From Verrucomicrobiota bacterium (lineage in GTDB: Bacteria > Verrucomicrobiota > Verrucomicrobiia > Chthoniobacterales > Terrimicrobiaceae), in NCBI GenBank assembly GCA_026398285.1, contig JAPLTI010000117.1, positions 1 to 10,250 on the forward strand: a stretch of 10,250 bases of DNA, given 5' to 3'. Shown here one piece after another: positions 1-6,492 of this stretch. Positions within the stretch are counted from its first letter, which is position 1, and every line of letters begins with the position of its first letter. The notes under the pieces were generated by a model. That model was not told where the DNA came from and made no database searches. It worked only from the letters and a program-made list of their open reading frames with translations. A program made the position numbers and the translations under genes.

Positions 1-1554
1 CGCAGTGACTATGTTTTTGAGACGCAGAATGTGACTTCCGTGGAGGCCCCTGGCGAACCGGCGGAAACCAAGACCACGAACCGCTACCGCGTCGCTTTCC
101 AGCAACGGCTTTTCCTTGCCGATGACATCTACGGAACGGCAGACATCAATGTGCTCAGCGATGTCGATTTTCTTGAGGACTTCTATCGCAAGGAATTCGC
201 CACCGACCCGCAGCCGGACAATTCTCTCTCGCTGACAAAATGGGATGAAGTTTACACGCTCACGCTGCTCGGCCGCTGGCAGGTGAACGATTTCCAGGAT
301 GTCACCGAGCGCAAGCCCGAGTTTGTTTTTGATTTCAAACAGCAGCCCTTCTTCGGTCTCCCGGTGCAGTATGACGGCGAGACCGGCGTAGCCTCGCTGC
401 GGCGCGCGTTTTCCAATACCCCTTCCTTTGGAGAAACAGAATTTCCCGACTACTCAGCCACGCGCTTCGATACATTTCACCAATGGTCGCTCCCCTCGAA
501 TTTGCTTGGCTGGCTCACCGTCACCCCGAAGGTCGGTATCCGAGGCACCTACTACAGCCAGAGCGGATCGTTTGCCAGTCCATCCACCGGAAATACGGCG
601 ATCGATCCCATCACGGGCGAAGTCACAACCCTGGAAGAAACCGACAACAGCAATCCGCTCAATAATCCCTCGCCGACACTGGAAAACAAGGGCGGCGTCT
701 TCCGCCCGATTGCCAACTACGGCCTCACTGTTTCCACAAAAATCTCACGCGCCTTCGAGCAAGTGCAGAGCCGCTGGCTCGGGCTTGATGGCCTGCGACA
801 TGTGGTCGAACCTTATTTGAACTATTCGGGCGTTTACAACATGGGTGAGAGTCCTGAAGATATCTACCAGTTCGACCGCGTTGTGCAGTCCACGCAGCTC
901 TTGCCAATTGATTTTCCGCAATTCACTGCCATCGACTCGCTCGACACCTGGAACATCACGCGCCTCGGCGTCGGCCAGCGCCTACAGACCCGTCGCAACA
1001 ACGCCACCTACCAGTGGTTTTCCCTCAACACCTTTGCGGATGTGAATTTCGACAACCCCTACTCGGATGCCCCGATCTCGAACTTCTTCAATGTCGTTCA
1101 ATTTAATCCCGTTCCTTGGAGCGCCCTCTCGGTGGCCTCCCAGATTCCGCTGGTCACGGAAGGCTTCACGGAGGTGAATACAAACTTGAGCTTCATGCCT
1201 GCGCGTGATGTCCGCTTCTCAATCGGCCACCGTTATATCGATGGAAATCCGAATTTCACCGACAACAGTCAACTCGACTTCTACGCCTACTGGCGCATCA
1301 ATGACAACTGGAGTGTGAGCCTTTACGAGCAATACGAATTCGAATCGCAGGTCATGCAATACCAGCGCTATTTCATCAACCGCGACCTCACGAGTTGGGT
1401 GGCCTCCATCGGCGCTGAAGTCCGTGACAACGAAGGTGGCGATCAAGAAGTCGGTTTTCTTTTGATGATGACGCTCAAGGATGCGCCTCAGATCAGCCTA
1501 CCCTTCGGTTTCAGCCCGGGCCCGACGGATCAGCCCGCCGGCGCGGTCAATTGA
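1..1554 (+). CDS. lptD: LPS-assembly outer-membrane protein LptD (OstA), C-terminal part; 5' end outside window
   Basis: The frame is open from the first base, so the true start lies upstream; 517 residues are visible. LptD is the outer-membrane beta-barrel that, with the lipoprotein LptE, inserts lipopolysaccharide into the outer leaflet. The sequence shows alternating amphipathic strands rich in Tyr, Phe, Trp and Asn throughout. A family-like segment RHVVEPYLNYSG lies near 796-831, and a terminal block (MQYQRYFINRDLTSW, near 1357-1401) is followed by a GFLLMMTLKD strand, resembling the LptD barrel C-terminus. The N-terminal OstA/jellyroll domain is not in the window. No cysteine occurs in the visible part, so the disulfides used by E. 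coli LptD cannot form here. After the last strand there is a Pro/Gly-rich tail instead of a terminal aromatic residue. ugd follows after 23 bases on the same strand. The family call is from recognition of these motifs; a generic barrel is the main alternative. Confidence 0.82.
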   Translation, partial: RSDYVFETQNVTSVEAPGEPAETKTTNRYRVAFQQRLFLADDIYGTADINVLSDVDFLEDFYRKEFATDPQPDNSLSLTKWDEVYTLTLLGRWQVNDFQDVTERKPEFVFDFKQQPFFGLPVQYDGETGVASLRRAFSNTPSFGETEFPDYSATRFDTFHQWSLPSNLLGWLTVTPKVGIRGTYYSQSGSFASPSTGNTAIDPITGEVTTLEETDNSNPLNNPSPTLENKGGVFRPIANYGLTVSTKISRAFEQVQSRWLGLDGLRHVVEPYLNYSGVYNMGESPEDIYQFDRVVQSTQLLPIDFPQFTAIDSLDTWNITRLGVGQRLQTRRNNATYQWFSLNTFADVNFDNPYSDAPISNFFNVVQFNPVPWSALSVASQIPLVTEGFTEVNTNLSFMPARDVRFSIGHRYIDGNPNFTDNSQLDFYAYWRINDNWSVSLYEQYEFESQVMQYQRYFINRDLTSWVASIGAEVRDNEGGDQEVGFLLMMTLKDAPQISLPFGFSPGPTDQPAGAVN

Positions 1555-1565
1555 TTTTCCATACA

Positions 1566-1571
1566 TATAAA
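1566..1571 (+). promoter_or_regulatory. Possible -10 element for ugd
   Basis: TATAAA lies in the only A/T-rich patch between the lptD stop and the ugd ATG. It matches TATAAT at 5 of 6 positions. No -35-like hexamer is seen at the usual distance. If used, transcription would start about at the ATG (1578), giving a leaderless message. Chance occurrence is quite possible, and simple read-through from lptD would also serve. Confidence 0.2.
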
Positions 1572-1577
1572 CAACAC

Positions 1578-2882
1578 ATGAAACTCTGCATTATTGGTTC
1601 AGGATACGTCGGATTGGTCTCAGGTGCCTGCTTCGCTGAAGTCGGCCACACGGTCACCTGCGTGGACAACAATGAGAAAAAAGTCCAGCAGCTGCTCGCC
1701 GGAAAAGTTCCAATCTACGAACCTGGCCTTGAGGAGTTGATTCATCGCAATGTCGCTGCCAAGCGTCTCCATTTCACCACGAGCACCGAGGAGGGCGTGG
1801 ATAACTCCGATGTGGTGTTCATCGCCGTTCCCACACCGCCGCAAGCCGATGGCAGCGTGGATCTCTCCTACATCGAGAAGGTCGCCCGCGAGATCGCCGC
1901 AGTTCTCAAGCAGGGTCAATACCGCGTCATCGTGGACAAGAGCACCGTCCCGGTCAAAACCGGCGAGAAGGTCGCCGACACGATCCGCCGCTACAACAAA
2001 ACCGGTGCCGAATTTGATGTGGTGAGCAATCCCGAGTTCCTGCGCGAAGGCTGCGCCGTGCCCGACCTCATGAAGCCCGACCGCATCGTTATCGGCGGAA
2101 ACAGCGAGCGTGCCGTCGCTCTCATGCAGAAAATTTATGAGCCTTTCATGGCCCCCGTGCTTGTGACGGATATCAACTCCGCCGAGTTGATCAAACATGC
2201 CGCGAATTCCTTCCTCGCGCTCAAAATTTCTTACATCAACGCAGTCGCACGCATCTGCGAAGCCAGCGGAGCGGATGTCGAGAAGGTTGCCGATGGCATC
2301 GGTATGGACCGCCGCATCGGTCGCAATTTCCTTAATGCCGGCATCGGCTATGGTGGATCCTGCTTCCCGAAGGACATAGCCGCCTTTATTGCCATCAGCG
2401 AAGATTTGGGCGTTCCGTTCACACTCCTCAAAGAGGTCGAAAAAATCAACTTCAGCCAACGCGAGCGCTTCCTCGACAAGATTCGCGAAGCCCTTTGGGT
2501 TCTGAAGGATAAAAAAGTCGCTGTCTGGGGACTCACCTTCAAGCCAGACACCGACGATGTGCGCTCGTCTGTTGCGATCGATGTCGTCCGCGACCTCGTG
2601 TCGGAGGGAGCCGAAGTGACGGTCTACGATCCAAAAGGCACCGAAAAAGCCCTTGAGTTCAAACTTATCGACGGAGCCCGCGTGGCGAATTCGCCGCTCG
2701 AAGCCGCTACGGGAGCCGAGGCGCTCATCATCGCCACCGAGTGGAAGGAATTCACCAAGGTCGATCTCTCCGAGCTCCGCAAGGTCATGCACACGCCGCT
2801 CATCTTCGACGGACGCAATATCCTTGCTCCTGAGACCGTTCGCGCTGCCGGCTTCCGCTACACCAGCATCGGCCGCAGCTAG
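1578..2882 (+). CDS. ugd: UDP-glucose 6-dehydrogenase
   Basis: This enzyme oxidises UDP-glucose to UDP-glucuronate with two NAD+, supplying sugars for capsule, exopolysaccharide or LPS. The protein has 434 residues, a normal length. The N-terminal Rossmann motif GSGYVGL is at residues 7-13. NPEFLREG is at 151-158, and the substrate-site segment ELIKHAANSF at 203-212 carries the conserved Lys206 and Asn210. The catalytic-cysteine motif GGSCFPKD is at 259-266 (Cys262). The C-terminal UDP-binding domain contains WGLTFKPDTDD (317-327). I chose ATG 1578 because MKLCIIGSGYVGL is the standard family N-terminus; an in-frame TTG at 1551, overlapping the lptD stop, would only add nine unconserved residues. 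No Shine-Dalgarno motif precedes the ATG. The gene follows lptD closely and may be co-transcribed with it. Its stop TAG is shared, in palindromic CTAG, with the opposite-strand sigma factor gene. Confidence 0.96.
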   Translation: MKLCIIGSGYVGLVSGACFAEVGHTVTCVDNNEKKVQQLLAGKVPIYEPGLEELIHRNVAAKRLHFTTSTEEGVDNSDVVFIAVPTPPQADGSVDLSYIEKVAREIAAVLKQGQYRVIVDKSTVPVKTGEKVADTIRRYNKTGAEFDVVSNPEFLREGCAVPDLMKPDRIVIGGNSERAVALMQKIYEPFMAPVLVTDINSAELIKHAANSFLALKISYINAVARICEASGADVEKVADGIGMDRRIGRNFLNAGIGYGGSCFPKDIAAFIAISEDLGVPFTLLKEVEKINFSQRERFLDKIREALWVLKDKKVAVWGLTFKPDTDDVRSSVAIDVVRDLVSEGAEVTVYDPKGTEKALEFKLIDGARVANSPLEAATGAEALIIATEWKEFTKVDLSELRKVMHTPLIFDGRNILAPETVRAAGFRYTSIGRS

Positions 2883-2910
2883 AAAGATCCGTCCAGAAAC
2901 CTTTCCAGCT
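2877..2910. repeat. Imperfect inverted repeat across the shared ugd / sigma factor stop codons
   Basis: The left arm 2877-2886 (AGCTAGAAAG) and right arm 2901-2910 (CTTTCCAGCT) pair at 9 of 10 positions around a 14-base loop. In + strand RNA the odd pair is A-C; in minus-strand RNA it becomes a G-U wobble, so the sigma-factor transcript could form a continuous 10-pair stem. No T-run follows on either strand, so this is not a textbook intrinsic terminator. It is the only structure at this convergent junction and might still protect or end transcripts. Chance is a real alternative. Confidence 0.35.
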
Positions 2911-3448
2911 TGGAGCGCAACTCCTCGCGGGCACGAAAGAGCAGGCTTTTTACGGAGGGAACCGTCGTTTCCAAAACGGCGGCTATATCTTCGTAGGGCA
3001 TCTCTTCGTAGCGGCGGAGAATCAGGGCCAAGCGTTGCTGCTCGGGCAATGAAGCGATCGCCATTTCGATGGCGTCCTGCAATTCCTTTTCCTGAAGCTT
3101 ATGTCCGGGTTCCACGGAACCGACATCGTGAATCTCGCGCGGCGTTCCATCTTCCTGCTCCAATGGGAGAAGCCGTGCTCGGCTGCGCCGCCGCGTTTCG
3201 TTGAAGACAAGATTGCGGGTGATCGTCAGCAACCAGGTCGTAAACTTCGCGGTGGCCGCGTAACGCGGAGCAGCCTGCCAGACACGGATGAAAACCTGCT
3301 GCGCCAAATCCTCAGCTGCACTGGCATCCCCAAGCATTTTGGCAATCGTGCCGATAACCAGCGATTGATGCCGATCGATCAGTTCCTCAAAAGCGCGCTC
3401 GTCACCAACCGCCGTGCGCTGCATGAGTTCGGCGTCGTCGGGTGGCAT
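2879..3448 (-). CDS. ECF-type RNA polymerase sigma factor (sigma-70 family, RpoE-like)
   Basis: The predicted product is a 189-residue alternative sigma factor that directs RNA polymerase to a specific set of promoters. Region 2 spans about residues 17-90 and includes the core-binding/-10 segment DLAQQVFIRVW (47-57) and TWLLTITRNLVFNETRRR (71-88). Region 4 spans about 124-176 with SLPEQQRLALILRRYEEMPYEDIAAVLE and the recognition helix VPSVKSLLFRAREEL. Only a linker lies between them, so regions 1 and 3 are absent, as in ECF sigmas. I chose ATG 3448 because it overlaps the ispE stop (TAATG) and gives a normal ECF N-terminus; a longer in-frame start at 3526 would run through the ispE coding region. 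The gene is therefore probably translationally coupled to ispE. No anti-sigma gene is adjacent, because the sigma gene ends against ugd. Its signal and regulon cannot be read from the sequence. Confidence 0.92.
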   Translation of the reverse strand: MPPDDAELMQRTAVGDERAFEELIDRHQSLVIGTIAKMLGDASAAEDLAQQVFIRVWQAAPRYAATAKFTTWLLTITRNLVFNETRRRSRARLLPLEQEDGTPREIHDVGSVEPGHKLQEKELQDAIEMAIASLPEQQRLALILRRYEEMPYEDIAAVLETTVPSVKSLLFRAREELRSKLERFLDGSF

Positions 3449-4287
3449 TAGAAAATGTTTCCGCCACCCGTGATCAGGCGCGCGCGGAAGGTTTGAAAAG
3501 ATTCCCCGAATTCGCTGCGAATCCACTCCTCAAGCCCTTCGGCAGAATCGCGAAGGATGGCAAAAATCGTCGACCCTGAGCCAGACATCATGGCGGCTGA
3601 AACATCCGGACGCTTTCGCAGGGCCGATTTTAGCACGGGCAGGAGGAGATATTTGGAGAACACAGGGGCCTCGAGATCGTTCACCAAAGGAATGGAACCG
3701 TGAAATTGTTGAAAAGTTGCTGAGGGTTTTTCCGAGTTGGCCCAAGCCTGATACGCCCAGGGGGTGGGAATCGGAAACGGCGGCTTCACTAGCAGGATAT
3801 CCGCCGAGGGCAGTCCGTCTAAAGGTTCGATGATCTCGCCCCGACCACGGCAGATTGCTGGCTGGCTGCGAATGAAAAACGGAATGTCCGATCCCAGCGT
3901 TGCGGCAATCCCCTCGAGTTCCTTCGGCGGGATTTTTGTCGTGAGCAGACGGTCGAGCGCTATAAGCACCGCCGCCGCATCGCTGCTGCCGCCGCCAAGC
4001 CCAGCTCCATGTGGAATGTTTTTTTCAATATGGATATCAACGCCGAACTCCAGTCCTGTGTGCTTGGCAAAAGCCTCGGCCGCTTTGTGGGCGAGGTTCG
4101 AAGCGTCCGACGGCACGCTTGGGTCAGAGCAGGTGAGGCAAATGTCGTGGTCGGCTCGCAAGTTGATCTCCAGCCGGTCAGTCAGACTGATCGGCGCCAT
4201 GAGGGTTTCGATCTCGTGGAATCCGTCTTCGCGTCGCCCCAGCACGTGGAGCGTGAGGTTGACTTTGGCTGGGGCGTCAATTGTCAT
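3448..4287 (-). CDS. ispE: 4-diphosphocytidyl-2-C-methyl-D-erythritol kinase
   Basis: IspE phosphorylates CDP-methylerythritol with ATP in the non-mevalonate (MEP) pathway to isoprenoids; it acts in the cytosol. The 279-residue protein is a GHMP kinase. PAKVNLTL is near the N-terminus with the active-site Lys8. The ATP-binding glycine loop IPHGAGLGGGSSDAA spans 91-105. GSDIPFF (132-138) holds the likely catalytic Asp134. The third GHMP motif MMSGSGSTIFA lies at 233-243. I chose ATG 4287 because the AKVN motif always sits at the extreme N-terminus; the frame is open much further upstream, but that part is antisense to pyrF. No Shine-Dalgarno motif is visible. The stop TAA overlaps the start of the downstream ECF sigma gene by one base. 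The divergent pyrF start is only 21 bases away, so ispE's own promoter must lie inside the pyrF coding sequence. Confidence 0.95.
   Translation of the reverse strand: MTIDAPAKVNLTLHVLGRREDGFHEIETLMAPISLTDRLEINLRADHDICLTCSDPSVPSDASNLAHKAAEAFAKHTGLEFGVDIHIEKNIPHGAGLGGGSSDAAAVLIALDRLLTTKIPPKELEGIAATLGSDIPFFIRSQPAICRGRGEIIEPLDGLPSADILLVKPPFPIPTPWAYQAWANSEKPSATFQQFHGSIPLVNDLEAPVFSKYLLLPVLKSALRKRPDVSAAMMSGSGSTIFAILRDSAEGLEEWIRSEFGESFQTFRARLITGGGNIF
4259..4287 (+). promoter_or_regulatory. Candidate sigma-70-type promoter for pyrF, inside the ispE 5' end
   Basis: TTGACT (4259-4264, 5 of 6 to consensus) is followed after exactly 17 bases by TGTCAT (4282-4287, 4 of 6). Transcription would begin near 4294, giving a leader of about 15 bases before the pyrF ATG at 4309. 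The -10 hexamer contains the ispE start codon on the other strand, so promoter and coding sequence are shared. This is a consensus match by eye only. Confidence 0.4.
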
Positions 4288-4291
4288 GCGC

Positions 4292-4299
4292 GTTCGAAC
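4292..4299. promoter_or_regulatory. Perfect 8-bp palindrome GTTCGAAC between the divergent ispE and pyrF starts
   Basis: The palindrome sits at the centre of the 21-base gap and overlaps both predicted transcription start points. Its arms do not extend further (C4291 and T4300 do not pair). It could be a small operator half-site pair acting on both genes, but an 8-bp palindrome can also arise by chance. I do not assign a regulator. Confidence 0.2.
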
Positions 4300-4325
4300 T
4301 ATCCGCGAATGACCGCATCCGCCAA
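4298..4325 (-). promoter_or_regulatory. Weak candidate promoter for ispE, inside the pyrF 5' end
   Basis: Read on the minus strand, TTGGCG (4325-4320, 4 of 6) is followed after 16 bases by GATAGT (4303-4298, 4 of 6). Transcription would begin near 4291, only a few bases before the ispE ATG (4287), so the message would be nearly leaderless. Both boxes are modest matches. If real, polymerase here and polymerase at the facing pyrF promoter could not bind at the same time. Confidence 0.25.
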
Positions 4326-5013
4326 AGAAAAAATCATCGTTGCAGTGGACGCTCCCGACGCATCCTCTGCTCTCCGCCTTGTCGAACCCCTCGCCGGCGA
4401 GGGCTGCCTCTTTAAAATCGGACTTCAGCTTTTCACGGCCGAAGGACCCTCGATCGTCTCGAAGCTTCAATCCACCGGCGCGCGGATTTTTCTCGATCTC
4501 AAGTTTCACGACATTCCCAATACTGCCCGTGAAGCCGTTCATTCCGCCGTTCGCTTGGGTGTGGATATGACGACCATTCACCTCTGCGGCGGTCCGCAGA
4601 TGGTTTCCGAGTCGGTCGCGGCAGCAAAAGAATCCAAGACCCTCGTCCTTGGCGTGAGTGTTCTCACCAGTATGGACGACGAGTCCCTTCGCGCCGTCGG
4701 AGTTCCCCGCATCGCCGAAGACCAGGTTCTCCACCTTGCGGGAATGGGCCTGCAATGCGGCCTGCGCGGCATCGTGGCCAGTCCTCGCGAAATCCGCCCG
4801 CTGCGCGAAAAATTCGGTAGCACTCTCGTCATTGTCACACCTGGTGTGCGCCCGGCTGGAAGCGATGTCGGCGATCAAAAGCGCATCATGACCCCGGGTG
4901 ATGCCGTGCGCGCTGGAGCGGACTATCTGGTTGTCGGCCGCCCGATCACCGGCGCTCCATCGCCTCTGGAGTCCCTCCGCGCTATTGCTGCCGAAATGCA
5001 GGCCGCACTATGA
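4309..5013 (+). CDS. pyrF: Orotidine-5'-phosphate decarboxylase
   Basis: PyrF catalyses the last step of UMP synthesis, decarboxylating orotidine 5'-phosphate; it is a soluble TIM-barrel enzyme acting as a dimer. The product has 234 residues, typical of the bacterial short type. Key residues are VAVD at 11-14 with Asp14, FKIG at 35-38 with Lys36, and the family signature DLKFHDIPNT at 63-72, which contains the catalytic Asp63, Lys65 and Asp68. The phosphate-binding segments are TPGVRP (177-182) and VGRPIT (209-214). I chose ATG 4309 because IIVAVD must be close to the N-terminus; the frame extends upstream, but that part is antisense to ispE. No Shine-Dalgarno motif is seen. The gene is divergent from ispE with a 21-base gap, and its stop lies four bases from the stop of the opposing membrane-protein gene. 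Confidence 0.96.
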   Translation: MTASAKEKIIVAVDAPDASSALRLVEPLAGEGCLFKIGLQLFTAEGPSIVSKLQSTGARIFLDLKFHDIPNTAREAVHSAVRLGVDMTTIHLCGGPQMVSESVAAAKESKTLVLGVSVLTSMDDESLRAVGVPRIAEDQVLHLAGMGLQCGLRGIVASPREIRPLREKFGSTLVIVTPGVRPAGSDVGDQKRIMTPGDAVRAGADYLVVGRPITGAPSPLESLRAIAAEMQAAL

Positions 5014-5017
5014 GTGC

Positions 5018-5380
5018 TCAGGGGTGCTTGGAATGGTTGAAATGAACGCGGTGTAAAATCCGGTGCACGACCGGCGTGGCGAGAAGGCCGACCGTGACTA
5101 CCACGACCAGTGTTCCAAAGAGGCAGTAAAGAGACGAAAAAATCTTCAGCGCATTGGACGAGTCGCGTTCGGTGTAAAGCGGTCCCGCGCCACTCAGAAG
5201 CATGCAACTCTCCAGAAAAGCATCCACCCAGTTCAGGTTTCCAATCCACATGTATCCGGCCAATCCCACGCCGATAGCAAAGAGGACCAGCGCCAGGCCC
5301 AGCAGAAATTGCTGAAAGACCCGGCCCGCAAAAACCCGCCCGGAGGCGAGGGGGTCCGTATGGTGTTCCCAGAACATCAT
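5018..5380 (-). CDS. Small two-helix membrane protein, ion-channel-like, without a K+ selectivity filter
   Basis: This 120-residue protein has hydrophobic helix 1 at about 25-46, a short amphipathic pore-helix-like stretch WVDAFLESCMLLSG at 51-64, and hydrophobic helix 2 at about 84-106 ending in a basic HRILHRVH tail. That helix-pore-helix layout resembles the Ion_trans_2 (two-TM potassium channel) fold, and similar short proteins are often annotated as such. However, the TVGYGD filter is absent; SGAGPLY (63-69) stands in its place. The protein may therefore be a relic or a non-conducting membrane protein, and its function is unknown. Two adjacent ATGs (5380 and 5377) are possible; a weak AGAGAAG stands just upstream. 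It lies 44 bases behind the M42 peptidase gene on the same strand, so they are probably co-transcribed. It converges on pyrF with a 4-base gap. Confidence 0.75.
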   Translation of the reverse strand: MMFWEHHTDPLASGRVFAGRVFQQFLLGLALVLFAIGVGLAGYMWIGNLNWVDAFLESCMLLSGAGPLYTERDSSNALKIFSSLYCLFGTLVVVVTVGLLATPVVHRILHRVHFNHSKHP

Positions 5381-5424
5381 ACTTCTCTGTGGCCCTGATT
5401 CGGCCCGCCGTCAAATGCTCGGCC

Positions 5425-6492
5425 TCAATCCAGCATGCGGAAGGTGTCGGTTTTTTGAATGCTGCGAATGAATGCCGCCGCCAGTTTCGCCGCGTTTTTT
5501 GCATCCTCGAGGGAGATCATTTCCACCGGTGAGTGCATGTAGCGAAGCGGCACCGAAATAAGCCCGCAGGCGACGCCATCGCGGCTTGTGTAGATCACAT
5601 CGGCATCCGTGCTCGTGCTGCGCGAGACGGCCTCGTGCTGGAGCGGGATTTTGTGTTTCTCGGCAACTTCGATGAGGCGCTGCATGACGAGCGGATGGTT
5701 CGCCGCGCCGTGCGAAATGGTCGGGCCTTTGCCGAGTTCGACCAGACCGTGTTCCTTCACATTGATGCCCGGCGTGTCAGTTGCGTGCGTGACATCAAAA
5801 ACAATCGCGACGGATGGCCTGATGCGGTGCGCCGCCATCTGGGCGCCCCGGCAACCGATTTCCTCTTGCACGGCATTAACGGCATAGGTCGAAGCGTGTG
5901 GCCGTTTTTTGTCTGCATGGAGGTCGGCGAGAATATTCGCCAGAATGAACCCACCGATCCGGTTGTCCAAAGCCCGCCCGACGATGAGGCCATCAGAAAA
6001 CTCGATCGCATCATCGACAAAAACAGCCGGAGTTCCGACACGGATTCCGAGTTTTTCCACATCCTTCGCCGAAGACGCCCCGACATCGATGAAGAGTTCC
6101 CTCCACTCGGCGGGTTTGTCTTTCGAAGTATCGCGCAAGTGAATCGCCGTGTTGCCGATGACTCCCTGCACAATTCCTTTGGAGCCAAAAAGCCTGATCC
6201 GCCGCGCCGAAGCCAGCGTGCGGTCGGAACCTCCGATTGGTCCGACAGCCAGAAAGCCCTTGTCATCAATATGCCTCACAATAAATCCAATCTCATCTGC
6301 ATGAGCCTCTAGCATGACCCTCGGAGCCTTGGCATCTGCCCCCTCCAAGACCGCCCAAGCATTTCCGTGCGGATCCGAATCAACCCTGTCCGCATGCGGA
6401 GTCACATTTTTGATCCAAAGGCGCTGACCGTCTTTCTCCCATCCCGAAGGACTGGGCGTGGCAAGAATTTCGAGGAGGTTTTTCGTTTTCAT
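5425..6492 (-). CDS. M42 family metallopeptidase (glutamyl aminopeptidase / deblocking aminopeptidase type)
   Basis: M42 enzymes are cytosolic di-metal aminopeptidases, usually forming tetrahedral dodecamers that trim short peptides. The 355-residue length is typical. The ligand set is complete: HADEIG at 64-69 (His64, with Asp66 beside the metal site), ALDNR at 174-178 (bridging Asp176), AVQEEIG at 207-213 (catalytic base Glu210 and ligand Glu211), FDVTHATD at 232-239 (Asp233), and the terminal ligand His320 in LRYMHSPVEMI. The family's STSTDA segment is at 292-297. These features distinguish it from M20 peptidases. The endoglucanase label sometimes given to this family is historical. There is no signal peptide. 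The start ATG 6492 has no Shine-Dalgarno motif. The gene is divergent from the OmpA-domain gene and is followed at 44 bases by the channel-like gene. Exact substrate preference cannot be told from sequence. Confidence 0.93.
   Translation of the reverse strand: MKTKNLLEILATPSPSGWEKDGQRLWIKNVTPHADRVDSDPHGNAWAVLEGADAKAPRVMLEAHADEIGFIVRHIDDKGFLAVGPIGGSDRTLASARRIRLFGSKGIVQGVIGNTAIHLRDTSKDKPAEWRELFIDVGASSAKDVEKLGIRVGTPAVFVDDAIEFSDGLIVGRALDNRIGGFILANILADLHADKKRPHASTYAVNAVQEEIGCRGAQMAAHRIRPSVAIVFDVTHATDTPGINVKEHGLVELGKGPTISHGAANHPLVMQRLIEVAEKHKIPLQHEAVSRSTSTDADVIYTSRDGVACGLISVPLRYMHSPVEMISLEDAKNAAKLAAAFIRSIQKTDTFRMLD

Noticed and set aside
1551..1577. TTG start for ugd overlapping the lptD stop
   Set aside because: It adds nine unconserved residues; the ATG at 1578 gives the standard Ugd N-terminus.
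1620..2792. 390-codon open frame on the minus strand inside ugd
   Set aside because: It is exactly antisense to a clearly conserved dehydrogenase, has no recognisable domain, and such long antisense frames are expected from the codon bias of these genes.
2653..3204. 183-codon + strand open frame overlapping ugd and the sigma factor gene
   Set aside because: An Arg/Ser/Pro-rich out-of-frame translation covering two conserved genes on opposite strands; a shadow.
4009..4308. N-terminal extension of pyrF by 100 codons
   Set aside because: The added part is antisense to ispE; PyrF proteins begin just before the IIVAVD strand, so ATG 4309 is correct.
4288..4878. N-terminal extension of ispE by 197 codons
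   Set aside because: The extension is antisense to pyrF, and the conserved AKVN motif fixes the ispE start at 4287.
5005..5017. Small hairpin GCACT-ATG-AGTGC at the pyrF stop as a terminator
   Set aside because: The stem is only five pairs with a three-base loop and no T-run follows.
5533..6312. 259-codon open frame on the + strand inside the M42 peptidase gene
   Set aside because: Antisense shadow of a gene with a complete set of metal ligands; the translation is low-complexity, charged and unlike any family I know.
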